Shown: positions 34,851 to 43,394 of the stretch, piece by piece
How positions within the stretch are numbered: the first letter of the stretch is position 1
Layout of the letters: every line of letters begins with the position of its first letter
Source of the DNA: Chloroflexota bacterium
GTDB lineage: Bacteria > Chloroflexota > Anaerolineae > Anaerolineales > Villigracilaceae
Length of the DNA stretch: 64,000 bases
Direction: 5' to 3'
Assembly: GCA_013388855.1 (NCBI GenBank)
Contig: JACAEM010000034.1
Location: forward strand, 202,478 to 266,477
The notes under the pieces: generated by a model
Databases searched by the model: none
Told to the model about the DNA's origin: nothing
What the model saw: only the letters and a program-made list of their open reading frames with translations
Made by a program: the position numbers and the translations under genes

Positions 34851-36422
34851 TCAGCCGTTCATCCGCTTATAAACGGGAGCCATTTGCTTATAAATCTGCG
34901 CGAAAATCCCGAAGCGCTCATTATACAATTTGCTGTTCGCAGACTGAGGTTGATACACCCGCCTGATCTCCACCAATTTGGGTACATCATCAAAATTGAT
35001 TCTTTTCATTCCGACCGCCGCGATCCATGCCGCGCCGCGTGCGTTGGCATAGACGGGGTCGGCAACCTGCCGGACTTCCACATTCAATACATCGGCAAAA
35101 ATTTGACACCACACATCGGATTGTGCCCCGCCGCCGACGATGTTGATCCTTTTCACGTTTTGCCCCAGGAATCTTTCGACCGGTTTCATCAACCAGCGTG
35201 TGTTAAACGCGACCCCTTCCAAAAAGGCGCGGATGATGTCCTCGCGTGTGTTATGCAAGGATAAGTTATACAGGCCAGCACGGACAGTCTTATCGTCCAC
35301 GGGCGCGCGCTCACCCCAAATCCACGGAGTATAAATCACACCGTTTGCCCCGGCAGGGACGCGCTCTGCGATCTGGTCGAGCACCTTGAAAATATCCGGG
35401 ACGGCGGCTTCCTGCAACAATTCATCCTTGTGATACAGGATGTTGTCACGCAAGTAGGTCAGGTTTCCACCGGCTGTGGCTTGCAACGCAGTCAGCAGAT
35501 AACGTCCCGGCACGGCGCAAGGAACCGAAGCCAGCGAAGCCAGTACATCCGTTTTCTTGAAAGGCACATGCGCCGCCATCCACGAAGACGTTCCGATGTA
35601 TACATGCGGGGCATAGTCATCCACCGCGCCAGAGCCAATCGCCGCCGCCGTGTTATCAATCGAGCCTGCCACCACGCGAACATCCTTCGATAAGCCCAAC
35701 GCGTCCGCCACCTCCGCTTTGAGTGTGCCAATCACTTCGGAGCATTTCACAATCTCAGGCAGTTTGGAGGCGTCGAGTCCCAGCGTGGCAATCAACCCAT
35801 CGTGATAATGAATCGCATCCGGGTTGCGATTGTCCGTCACCCACGAAGTCAGGATCGAGTCAAAGGTGGCGACAAAACGTCCTGTAAGGCGCAGATTGAG
35901 ATAATCCAGCACGTTCAAAAATTTATACGTTTGGGCATAAAGTTCGGGGCGCGTATCCCGAATAAAAAGCATATGACCGGCAGGGTCTTTGCCAGTCATG
36001 GACGGCATTCCGCCGGTCAGGCGCACAAAGCGCAGCACTTTATCAACAGACGCGCCGTCAATGTTGAACAACCCTCCGAGTTGTTTCTTGAGATGAGGTG
36101 CGCCGCGCATATCCATCCACAGGATGCAATTGCCGAGCGCCTTGCCATCTGGATCAACAGGAACTGTTCCTTCGCCCTGCGTGGAACAACAGATCGCTTC
36201 AACGCTTCGACCCGCATCCGGTTCGCGTTTCAGAAGCCTCCCCGCCGCTGACAGAAACGCCACCCACCATTCATCGGGCGACTGTTCCGCACCGCCGTCA
36301 GGCGTGATCAACAATTGGACCGGTTCCATCTCCCATCCCACAACCTTCCCGCTGACGGTGATCAACGCTGTTTTCATGCCGGAGGTGCCAAGGTCAACCG
36401 CAAGGATGAGAGGTTCTGTCAT
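34851..36422 (-). CDS. FGGY-family carbohydrate kinase
   Basis: A 523-residue sugar kinase of the ASKHA fold. N-terminal ATP site VDLGTSGMKTALI, the C-terminal FGGY stretch NIVGGGAQSDVWCQIFADVLN, and WMAAHVPFKK in the middle. It is xylulokinase-like, but xylB proper lies 4 kb away and this copy sits with an MFS carrier, an aminotransferase and a class II aldolase, so its substrate is probably a different ketose or sugar derivative. AGAGG precedes the ATG. Confidence 0.83.
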   Translation of the reverse strand: MTEPLILAVDLGTSGMKTALITVSGKVVGWEMEPVQLLITPDGGAEQSPDEWWVAFLSAAGRLLKREPDAGRSVEAICCSTQGEGTVPVDPDGKALGNCILWMDMRGAPHLKKQLGGLFNIDGASVDKVLRFVRLTGGMPSMTGKDPAGHMLFIRDTRPELYAQTYKFLNVLDYLNLRLTGRFVATFDSILTSWVTDNRNPDAIHYHDGLIATLGLDASKLPEIVKCSEVIGTLKAEVADALGLSKDVRVVAGSIDNTAAAIGSGAVDDYAPHVYIGTSSWMAAHVPFKKTDVLASLASVPCAVPGRYLLTALQATAGGNLTYLRDNILYHKDELLQEAAVPDIFKVLDQIAERVPAGANGVIYTPWIWGERAPVDDKTVRAGLYNLSLHNTREDIIRAFLEGVAFNTRWLMKPVERFLGQNVKRINIVGGGAQSDVWCQIFADVLNVEVRQVADPVYANARGAAWIAAVGMKRINFDDVPKLVEIRRVYQPQSANSKLYNERFGIFAQIYKQMAPVYKRMNG

Positions 36423-36440
36423 TTAAGAGCCTCTTTTCGT

Positions 36441-37643
36441 TTAGACATGCTGCGGGTCTTTCATCTGGGTGACTAAACCTGCACTAACAATCAAAAGCGC
36501 CAATGCTAGGATGAGCGAAGGAGTGAAGGACCCATCGCTGGACTTCATCGCTTCCATGATGTAGACGAAAACGACTGCACCTTGGCCGAAGAGTTGAATC
36601 AAGCCGTTGGAAGTTCCCTCCGGTGTGGGGCGCGTGATCTCCGCCGCATACTGCATCCCGATGGGCATGGCGCTGACGAGGAAGAATCCCAACAGGACCG
36701 CAGAGCCGAACAACACTATGCTGGAACGGGCAAATGTCAGACCCAGCAAACCGGGAACGGCACCCACGAACGCGAGCATCAGAAAACGCTGACGCTTCTG
36801 TTGTTTATCCGAAAGCGACGGCAGGACAATGGCTCCAATCAACCCACCGACGATCATCAACGCTCCGAGTGTTCCTGCATCGTTCGGCGTAAATCCGCGC
36901 GGACGAATGATGGCTTCGACCCAGGTCGTCACCCCGTTGAAAATTCCCAGTCCGATGAATGATGCGATCAGGTAGAACCAAAACGGTTTGATGGTGAAGG
37001 CATGTTTCAAGCCGTCCAACATCAAGGCACGTGTCTCCTGCCCGGGCGGGCATGGGGGGGTGGGTGGCGCTTCGCGCGCCAGCAGGATGAACAAGACCGA
37101 TGAGAAAGCGGCGAGGCCACCAAAAAGCAGTTGCACCTCCGCAATAGACATGCTCTCGACCAGAATCGGAGTCAATACCATGCCCAGGGCTGTGCCGACC
37201 AGGTTCGCCAACGTAACCATGCCCACCATCGTAGCGCGGACATCCACCGGGAACCACTTTGCAGGAACAGTAGTCCATGCGTTGAGCAGGAAGGGCTGGG
37301 ATATTGCAATGCCAATTGTGCTCCACAATACGAGGGTGTAGTCGCTCCCGGCAAAGCCGCGCAACAAACCGAAGATGCCCATCAGCGCTGCGCCGATTCC
37401 TACTGCGATTCGGAACCCGTAGGTATCTATCACCCACGAGACTGGGATGGAAAGCGGGATGAACGCAATCATGAAGGTCATCGCAAATAGACCGATTTGC
37501 AAGTCACTCACACCGTAAAATTCCGCCGCGGGTCCCGTGATTGGCGCGTAGGTAATCCACAACATCTGGATGGTCAGGTTGATGAACATGAATACAGTCA
37601 AAACCACCCAGCGATACCCATAGACTTTGTATTGTTCACTCAT
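36441..37643 (-). CDS. MFS transporter of the catabolic cluster (FLVCR-like)
   Basis: A 400-residue 12-helix carrier starting MSEQYKVYGYRWVVLTVFMF. TIQMLWITYAPITG and PVSWVIDTYGFRIAVGIGA resemble the FLVCR/DIRC2 branch of the MFS, whose eukaryotic members move choline, ethanolamine or heme. By context it should import the substrate of the neighbouring kinase, aminotransferase and aldolase. Start 37643 overlaps the end of the aminotransferase gene by no more than the intergenic gap: that stop is at 37663. Confidence 0.8.
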   Translation of the reverse strand: MSEQYKVYGYRWVVLTVFMFINLTIQMLWITYAPITGPAAEFYGVSDLQIGLFAMTFMIAFIPLSIPVSWVIDTYGFRIAVGIGAALMGIFGLLRGFAGSDYTLVLWSTIGIAISQPFLLNAWTTVPAKWFPVDVRATMVGMVTLANLVGTALGMVLTPILVESMSIAEVQLLFGGLAAFSSVLFILLAREAPPTPPCPPGQETRALMLDGLKHAFTIKPFWFYLIASFIGLGIFNGVTTWVEAIIRPRGFTPNDAGTLGALMIVGGLIGAIVLPSLSDKQQKRQRFLMLAFVGAVPGLLGLTFARSSIVLFGSAVLLGFFLVSAMPIGMQYAAEITRPTPEGTSNGLIQLFGQGAVVFVYIMEAMKSSDGSFTPSLILALALLIVSAGLVTQMKDPQHV

Positions 37644-37662
37644 ATGGTTTCTCTTTGACGCC

Positions 37663-39114
37663 TCAAGCACCTTCCACGTTTGACAAGACTTCCTCAAATT
37701 TTGCCAGCGCATCATCGATCACTTCATCGGTATCCGCCATGGATGTGTATATGCGTGAGCCGGCCAGCGTGATCAATCCATTTGCCATATATGCCGCGCC
37801 CATCTCTTCGATCATGTGTTTGCGCGACTTGATCTCTTTCAACGTCTTCAGCGGATTCTTCAAATCCAACAGCATCACGCCCGACGTCTCCAAATGGACG
37901 ATACTGCCCTGATTGTACGCCACAAACGGCAGGCTATATTTCTCGATAATGGCTTGCAAGCCCTTCGTCAGACGGTCGCCTGCGCGCCCGGCAATGACTG
38001 GCGCATGGGTGCGTTCCATCTCTTTGAGCGCATAATAGCCCGCCACACATGAAAGCGGATTTGCGGAAAGCGTCCCGCCAATGTAGGCGCGTTCACCCGT
38101 CCCGCCGATGCCAGCCGCAAAAGTCATGATGACATCCCGCCGCCCGCCGACACCGCCCGCCATTGGATAACCGCCGGTCACGCATTTGCCGAAAACGGTC
38201 AGGTCAGGCTTGATACCGAAGTATCCCTGTGCCCCGCCCATGCCGATGCGGAAGCCCGTCACCACTTCGTCAAAGATCACCAACGCCCCGAACTCATCGC
38301 ACAACTCCCGCACCTTTTGATTGAACTCAAACGGCACAGGGCGCGTACCGGATTCCGGACCGAGGGGCTCGACGATCACTGCCGCAGTTCCACCGAGAAA
38401 ACGATTGGCAATCAACTTGCGGCGCAGGGCAGAAAGCGCGTTCGGAAAAAATTCCTGTGTGTTGGCAGTCGCACCGCGCGGAATGCCGGTCGCTTCCAAG
38501 CGTCCCGTGCCGGGAATGTGCAAGCCGTAGACCATCGAGTCGCTCCAGCCGTGATACGCACCGCCAACCTTGATAACCTTCTTCTTTTTGGTAAACGTCC
38601 GCGCCGCCCGGACTGCCGCCATTACACCTTCTGTCCCTGAACCCAACATGCGGAACATTTCCACGGCAGGCATGTAACCATTGATCAACTTTGCCAACTT
38701 GAGTTCATATTCATGGAACAGACCGGTCACCGGTCCGCACGAGCGGATGACCTCCATGACCTTTTCGCGCACAGGCGCGTAATTGCTCCCCAACACGGTC
38801 GGACCGCCCGCCTGCAAAAAGTCAATGTAACGGTTCCCGTCCACATCCCACAAATATGCGCCTTCTGCTTTCTCAATCGCAATGGGGAATGGATAATTGA
38901 ACGCCAGATTATGCTGCACACCGCCGGGGATGTACTTCTTGGCTTCGTCGGTCAATGCCCTGGATTTGACACACTTCCGCTCAAAATATTCCAAATACGT
39001 CTTCATCTTTTCGCGGCGCACGGGGCGTAGCGGCTGTGCCGTCAGCGCCTTCAACTTTTTATAGATGACATCCACATCGTGATATTCTGAAATTGCATAT
39101 TGCTGTTCGGTCAT
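37663..39114 (-). CDS. Class III aminotransferase (glutamate-1-semialdehyde aminomutase-like)
   Basis: A 483-residue PLP enzyme. VIFDEVVTGFRIGMGGAQG (the PLP-ring Asp) and VFGKCVTGGYPMAGGVGG (Schiff-base Lys, about residue 310) are intact, and SGTEGVMAAVRAAR binds phosphate. It resembles HemL but has about 50 extra N-terminal residues and sits in a sugar-type cluster, so a catabolic transaminase or aminomutase role is more likely than tetrapyrrole synthesis. GAGGAACC precedes the ATG. Confidence 0.83.
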   Translation of the reverse strand: MTEQQYAISEYHDVDVIYKKLKALTAQPLRPVRREKMKTYLEYFERKCVKSRALTDEAKKYIPGGVQHNLAFNYPFPIAIEKAEGAYLWDVDGNRYIDFLQAGGPTVLGSNYAPVREKVMEVIRSCGPVTGLFHEYELKLAKLINGYMPAVEMFRMLGSGTEGVMAAVRAARTFTKKKKVIKVGGAYHGWSDSMVYGLHIPGTGRLEATGIPRGATANTQEFFPNALSALRRKLIANRFLGGTAAVIVEPLGPESGTRPVPFEFNQKVRELCDEFGALVIFDEVVTGFRIGMGGAQGYFGIKPDLTVFGKCVTGGYPMAGGVGGRRDVIMTFAAGIGGTGERAYIGGTLSANPLSCVAGYYALKEMERTHAPVIAGRAGDRLTKGLQAIIEKYSLPFVAYNQGSIVHLETSGVMLLDLKNPLKTLKEIKSRKHMIEEMGAAYMANGLITLAGSRIYTSMADTDEVIDDALAKFEEVLSNVEGA

Positions 39115-39143
39115 GGTTCCTCAAAAATCGACAATGTAACGCT

Positions 39144-39830
39144 TCATTCCCCACCGATGACTGTTTCACCCACCGCGGCCTTTTTCTGGTCTTTGCGCAG
39201 TTTGGCAAACGCCACCTCGCGCACCGCCAGCGGAATCTTGCTCACCTTCCGCTCGGAGAGGAGCGCCAGCAGATATGCCAGCGCACACTTTTCCAGAATC
39301 TCAACATTATGGACAGCCCGTTCCATGTCATGTCCGAAGATCAACGCGCCGTGGTTTTGCATCAGGTAGGCGTTGTTATGATTCCGAATGTGTTTGGCAA
39401 TCGTATTCCTCAACATTCCTGTACCGGATGGAGCATACGGGATGATGTCCACACTGCGCCCCAGAAAACGCGCCTGTTCATCGAACAGGGAAGGGATCGG
39501 CGCTTTGATCAGCGTCAACGCGCTGGCATAGACCTGATGCGTATGAATGATGGCATTGACATCTTTGCGCACCTGATAAACGATTCCATGCATACCCGAT
39601 TCAACCGACGGCTTGAGATGACCTTCGCGCACGTTCATTTCCAAATCCAAAATACAGACGTCATCCTCGGTCATCTTCATGTAATCGTAGTTGGATGGGG
39701 TAATGGCAAAGGCATTCTGCCCCGACACACGTATTGAGAGGTTTCCCCCGGTTGCCATCAAGAATCCCTTGTGGACCAGGTCCTGGGCGGTCTGCACAAT
39801 TTGAAGTTTTTCCTTTTGATACTGGCTCAT
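39144..39830 (-). CDS. Class II aldolase/adducin family protein
   Basis: A 228-residue zinc aldolase or epimerase of the fuculose-1-phosphate aldolase/ribulose-5-phosphate 4-epimerase family. Gly-rich phosphate loop TGGNLSIRVSG (about 27-37), ITPSNYDYMKM, Zn ligands in HTHQVYASAL (about 95-97) and QNHGALIFG. It is the first gene of the four-gene cluster, behind a consensus promoter with an overlapping palindrome. Cleavage of a phosphorylated ketose made by the FGGY kinase is a fair guess. GAGGAG supports the start. Confidence 0.87.
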   Translation of the reverse strand: MSQYQKEKLQIVQTAQDLVHKGFLMATGGNLSIRVSGQNAFAITPSNYDYMKMTEDDVCILDLEMNVREGHLKPSVESGMHGIVYQVRKDVNAIIHTHQVYASALTLIKAPIPSLFDEQARFLGRSVDIIPYAPSGTGMLRNTIAKHIRNHNNAYLMQNHGALIFGHDMERAVHNVEILEKCALAYLLALLSERKVSKIPLAVREVAFAKLRKDQKKAAVGETVIGGE

Positions 39831-39859
39831 CCAGACTCCTCAAACTAGACACTGTAAAG

Positions 39860-39902
39860 ATTATATGATGCAAACTTGACATTGTCAAGTTTTCGCTATA
39901 AT
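39860..39902. promoter_or_regulatory. Divergent promoters with a 21-bp palindromic operator
   Basis: Toward the aldolase: TTGACA (minus, 39883-39888), 17 bases, TATAAT (39860-39865). Toward tetR: TTGACA (39876-39881), 15 bases, TATAAT (39897-39902), ending eight bases before the tetR ATG. The two -35 boxes are arms of one perfect palindrome at 39872-39892 (AAACTTGACA, T, TGTCAAGTTT). A TetR dimer bound there would block both genes. Confidence 0.75.
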
Positions 39903-39910
39903 ATTCACCC

Positions 39911-40519
39911 ATGACGACTTCAAATTATCATCATGGTGACTTGAAGAATGCGCTGATCAAAGCCGGGGTGAAGATTCTGGCAAAAGAGGGCGTGGGTGGG
40001 TTGAGTCTCCGCAAGGTGGCGAAACAGGCTGGGGTGAGTCATGCGGCGCCATACTCCCATTTCGCAGACAAGCAGGCGCTCATCGCGGCGATCTCCACCG
40101 AAGGATTCAAACAACTCTATATCCAGATCGAAGAAATACGCGCCGCACACCGGAACAGACCAGAGGCGTTGCTGGTGGAAACCGCCTGGGCGTATATGCA
40201 ATTTGCATTCAACGAACCAGACCGATTCAAGTTGATGTTTTCGAGTGTGCTGGAAAAGGAAAAAGAATATCCCGACTTTGTGGAATCCTCAAAGAAAAAT
40301 TTTGAGCAGATCGTGGAAGTAATCGAGGCTTGTCAATCTGTAGGGATATTGCGTTCAGGACCGTCCGACCTGACCACCGTCAGTGTATGGAGCATGGTAC
40401 ACGGACTGGTGATGTTGGCGCTGGAGGGTCAGATCCCCCATGCCGTGCTAGACCAATATAACTTGAAAGAAATGCTGGTCTTTACACTTAACCAGTTGAC
40501 AATGGTGGAATTATCATAG
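39911..40519 (+). CDS. TetR/AcrR family regulator
   Basis: A 202-residue repressor. Residues about 20-55 form the DNA-binding HTH (GLSLRKVAKQAGVSHAAPYSHF), and the rest is a helical ligand domain with the TetR_C-type stretch AWAYMQFAFNEPDRFKLMF. It is divergent from the FGGY/aldolase cluster and sits on its operator, so it likely represses that cluster and itself. The start is near-leaderless with no ribosome site. Confidence 0.88.
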   Translation: MTTSNYHHGDLKNALIKAGVKILAKEGVGGLSLRKVAKQAGVSHAAPYSHFADKQALIAAISTEGFKQLYIQIEEIRAAHRNRPEALLVETAWAYMQFAFNEPDRFKLMFSSVLEKEKEYPDFVESSKKNFEQIVEVIEACQSVGILRSGPSDLTTVSVWSMVHGLVMLALEGQIPHAVLDQYNLKEMLVFTLNQLTMVELS

Positions 40520-40557
40520 CCTTGTCGGCAAATCGATGATCAACCATCGGGGCAACA

Positions 40558-42054
40558 CTACGCAGCTTCACCCATCTTCCCAAAACTGGACTTCAACGCG
40601 GGATACAACTCCCTGTACACCGCGTAGGATTTTCGATACGCCTCCGCTTCTTTTTCGACAGGGGAGACTGCTCCTGTTATCCTGATACATTCTCTGCACG
40701 CCGAGGCGACATCCGCCCATGCCCCCGCGCCGACTCCCGCAAGCAGCGCCGCGCCGTATGCCGCGCCTTCCGTCGTGTTCACGGTAACCAGTTTCGCTTC
40801 CAGCACCGATGCCATGATCTGCCGCCACAACGCGCCCTTCGTCCCGCCGCCCGAGGCGCGGACTTGTGTAATCGTCCCCAACCCCGCATTTTGAATCAGT
40901 GTGAACGAATCCTTCAACCCAAATGCCACGCCCTCCAGCACGGCGCGCGTCATGTGGGCGCGGCTATGGCGGAGAGTGAGCCCGACGAACGCGCCCCGCG
41001 CCAACGGGTCGGGATGAGGCGTGCGTTCGCCCGAAAGATACGGCAGGAATTGCAGTCCCTCGCTTCCCGCAGGAATCGCTTCGGCTTCCCTCAACAAATC
41101 ATCGAAACTCACATCGGGCGCGAGCGCGTCGCGATACCACTGAAGACTTCCCGCCGCCGAGAGCATCACGCCCATGAAATGCCACATGCCTGGAACGGCG
41201 TGACAGAACGCATGAAGCCGCCCCTCAGGCTCGATCAACGCGGAAGGCGTGGTCGCAAACACTACGCCGCTCGTACCGACGGTGAGACCGACAATACCCG
41301 GCTCCACCGCGCCCACCCCCACTGCCCCCGCCGACTGATCGCCTCCGCCCGCCGCGACGGGCGTGCCGACTTTGAGCCCCGTAAGTTGCGCGGCTTCTTC
41401 GGTGACATGCCCCGTGAACTCCGTGCCTTCAAAAGTTTTCGGCATCCACTCGCGCGGAATTTCCAGAGCAGATAAAACTTCATCCGACCAATCGCGCGCT
41501 TTTAGATCGAACAACACCGTGCCTGCGCCGTCGGCTTTATCCATCGCGTACTCACCCGTGAGTTTCAGGCGAATGTAATCCTTCGGCAGCAGCACATGTT
41601 TTGCCTTCGCAAACACCTCAGGCTCATTCTCTTTCACCCACAAAATTTTCGGCGCGGTGAATCCCGTCAGCGCGACATTGCCCGTGATTTGAATGAATTT
41701 CTCTTTGCCGATGATGCGATGGATTTCATCGCATTGACTCTGCGTGCGCTGGTCATTCCAAAGGATGGCTGGACGAAGAACGTTCCCCGCTTCATCGAGC
41801 AGGACCAGCCCATGCATCTGCCCCGTCAAACCGACCGCGCCGATTCTTTCTCCGCCGATTCCTGCTTTTTTCAAAACGGACCTGATACTCGCCGAGGCAG
41901 CCTCCCACCACTCGCGCGGATCCTGCTCCGACCAGAGCGGCTTGGGCGTTTGAAGCGTGTGCGGATTGGACGCGACCGCAATCACTGCGCCGCGTTCGTC
42001 AATCAGCAAGGCTTTGCTTGAGGTTGTGGAGGTGTCAATGCCGAGGAAATACAT
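40558..42054 (-). CDS. xylB: Xylulokinase
   Basis: A 498-residue FGGY kinase that makes D-xylulose 5-phosphate. FLGIDTSTTSSKALLIDERG, AVGLTGQMHGLVLLD (the typical xylulokinase motif), SAGAVGVGAVEPG and RASGGGTKGALWRQIMA are in order. Start 42054 has GGAG seven bases upstream. It lies just after xylA, with a short repeat-filled gap, at the end of the xylo-oligosaccharide operon. Confidence 0.93.
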   Translation of the reverse strand: MYFLGIDTSTTSSKALLIDERGAVIAVASNPHTLQTPKPLWSEQDPREWWEAASASIRSVLKKAGIGGERIGAVGLTGQMHGLVLLDEAGNVLRPAILWNDQRTQSQCDEIHRIIGKEKFIQITGNVALTGFTAPKILWVKENEPEVFAKAKHVLLPKDYIRLKLTGEYAMDKADGAGTVLFDLKARDWSDEVLSALEIPREWMPKTFEGTEFTGHVTEEAAQLTGLKVGTPVAAGGGDQSAGAVGVGAVEPGIVGLTVGTSGVVFATTPSALIEPEGRLHAFCHAVPGMWHFMGVMLSAAGSLQWYRDALAPDVSFDDLLREAEAIPAGSEGLQFLPYLSGERTPHPDPLARGAFVGLTLRHSRAHMTRAVLEGVAFGLKDSFTLIQNAGLGTITQVRASGGGTKGALWRQIMASVLEAKLVTVNTTEGAAYGAALLAGVGAGAWADVASACRECIRITGAVSPVEKEAEAYRKSYAVYRELYPALKSSFGKMGEAA

Positions 42055-42071
42055 GGGTTCTCCAGAGTCAA

Positions 42072-42147
42072 GTGTCACGTTTCAAGTTCCAAGTTTCAGG
42101 AGAGTGTGATTCATCAAAACGTGGAACCGGCATCTGGAACGTGACAC
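42072..42147. repeat. Intergenic inverted-repeat element between xylA and xylB
   Basis: GTGTCACGTT (42072-42081) and AACGTGACAC (42138-42147) are a 10-bp inverted pair enclosing GTTCCA and TGGAAC motifs. It resembles short extragenic repeats and could stabilise the xylA end of the transcript. Confidence 0.5.
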
Positions 42148-42148
42148 G

Positions 42149-43315
42149 CTATCTCACACCAAGCAACACTTCGATTGTGAGTTGGTCGAGCCGTTCGTAT
42201 TTCAAGCCGCGCGAGGCAATCTTTGTACGGTCAAAGGACTGGGCTTTGAGGGCGGCGGCTTTTTCGGCGGAGTATTTGCCGAAGTATTGGTTCATCGAGC
42301 CGTCGTCGGCGTTGATTTCGGCGACGACGGCTTGAATCTCTTTATCGGCATTCCATTGTTCAGCCTTTTCTTTGAGGATGAGATACGTCCGCATACAGCC
42401 GCGCGCAAAGTCTTTTACGCCTTCGTAATCTTCGGTGCGGTAGGCATGCGCGTCGAAGTGGCGCGAGCCATCGTACTTGTTGTCTTCGAGCAGTTTCACG
42501 AGGAAGAAGGCGCTCTTGAGGTTGACCGCGCCAAAGCGGAAGTCCTGATCGTAGCGACCGAATGCTTGATCGTTGAGATCAATGTGGAAGAGTTTGCCTG
42601 CCTCCAATGCCTGCGCCACACCGTGGACGAAGTTGAGTCCCGCCATGTGTTCGTGCGCCACTTCGGGATTGACGCCGACCATTTCGGGGTGGTCGAGCGT
42701 TTCGATGAACGCCAGCATGTGTCCCGTGGTGGAGTTGTAGATGTCGCCGCGCGGCTCGTTGGGCTTGGCTTCGAGGGCAAACTTCAGGTCGTATTTTTTA
42801 TCGAGAACGTATTCGCACAGGAAGTTCATCGCTTCGCGTGTGCGCTTGATAGCCGTGAGAGGGTCTTTCGCAGCGTCGGTCTCGGTGCCTTCGCGTCCGC
42901 CCCAGAAGACGTAGACCTTCGCACCAAGTTCGACGCCCAAATCTATGGCATTCATCGTCTTTTGCAACGCATAGGCGCGGACCTTGGGATCGTTCGACGT
43001 GAATGCGCCGTCCTTGAAGATGGGGTCGCTGAATAAATTCGTGGTCGTCATGGGGACGCAGAGTCCCGTCTCTGCCAGAGCCTTTTTGAATTCTTTCAGG
43101 ATCGCGTCGCGTTCGGAGGGTGTGGCGTCTATCGGGATGAGGTCGTTGTCGTGAAAGTTGACGCCCCACGCGCCGACTTCTCCGAGCAGGCGCACAAGAT
43201 CGGCAGGCGATTTCGCGTCGCGCACGGGCGCGCCGAATGGGTCGCGTCCGACGTTGCCGACGGTCCATAGACCGAAGGTGAATTTGTGTTCGGGTTTGGG
43301 GGTATAGTCTGACAT
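42149..43315 (-). CDS. xylA: Xylose isomerase
   Basis: A 388-residue TIM-barrel enzyme that converts D-xylose to D-xylulose with two divalent metals. Metal and catalytic motifs are [15 protein letters not shown] (about 185-199), [13 protein letters not shown] and [16 protein letters not shown]. Its length is that of the shorter actinobacterial/Thermus-type class I isomerases. AAGGAG precedes ATG. It is followed by xylB and preceded by the GH3 gene. Confidence 0.96.
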   Translation of the reverse strand: MSDYTPKPEHKFTFGLWTVGNVGRDPFGAPVRDAKSPADLVRLLGEVGAWGVNFHDNDLIPIDATPSERDAILKEFKKALAETGLCVPMTTTNLFSDPIFKDGAFTSNDPKVRAYALQKTMNAIDLGVELGAKVYVFWGGREGTETDAAKDPLTAIKRTREAMNFLCEYVLDKKYDLKFALEAKPNEPRGDIYNSTTGHMLAFIETLDHPEMVGVNPEVAHEHMAGLNFVHGVAQALEAGKLFHIDLNDQAFGRYDQDFRFGAVNLKSAFFLVKLLEDNKYDGSRHFDAHAYRTEDYEGVKDFARGCMRTYLILKEKAEQWNADKEIQAVVAEINADDGSMNQYFGKYSAEKAAALKAQSFDRTKIASRGLKYERLDQLTIEVLLGVR

Positions 43316-43394
43316 GGAAGACTCCTTGTTTTATTCTGTACTGCAACATTTATGTTGCTTCTGGTGAGGCACAAGATGAATCTTGCGGTACAAG

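Noticed and set aside
34725..35264. A 179-codon plus-strand frame beginning in the gap before the FGGY kinase
   Set aside because: Most of it is the antisense of the kinase C-terminus; the non-overlapping start has no ribosome site.
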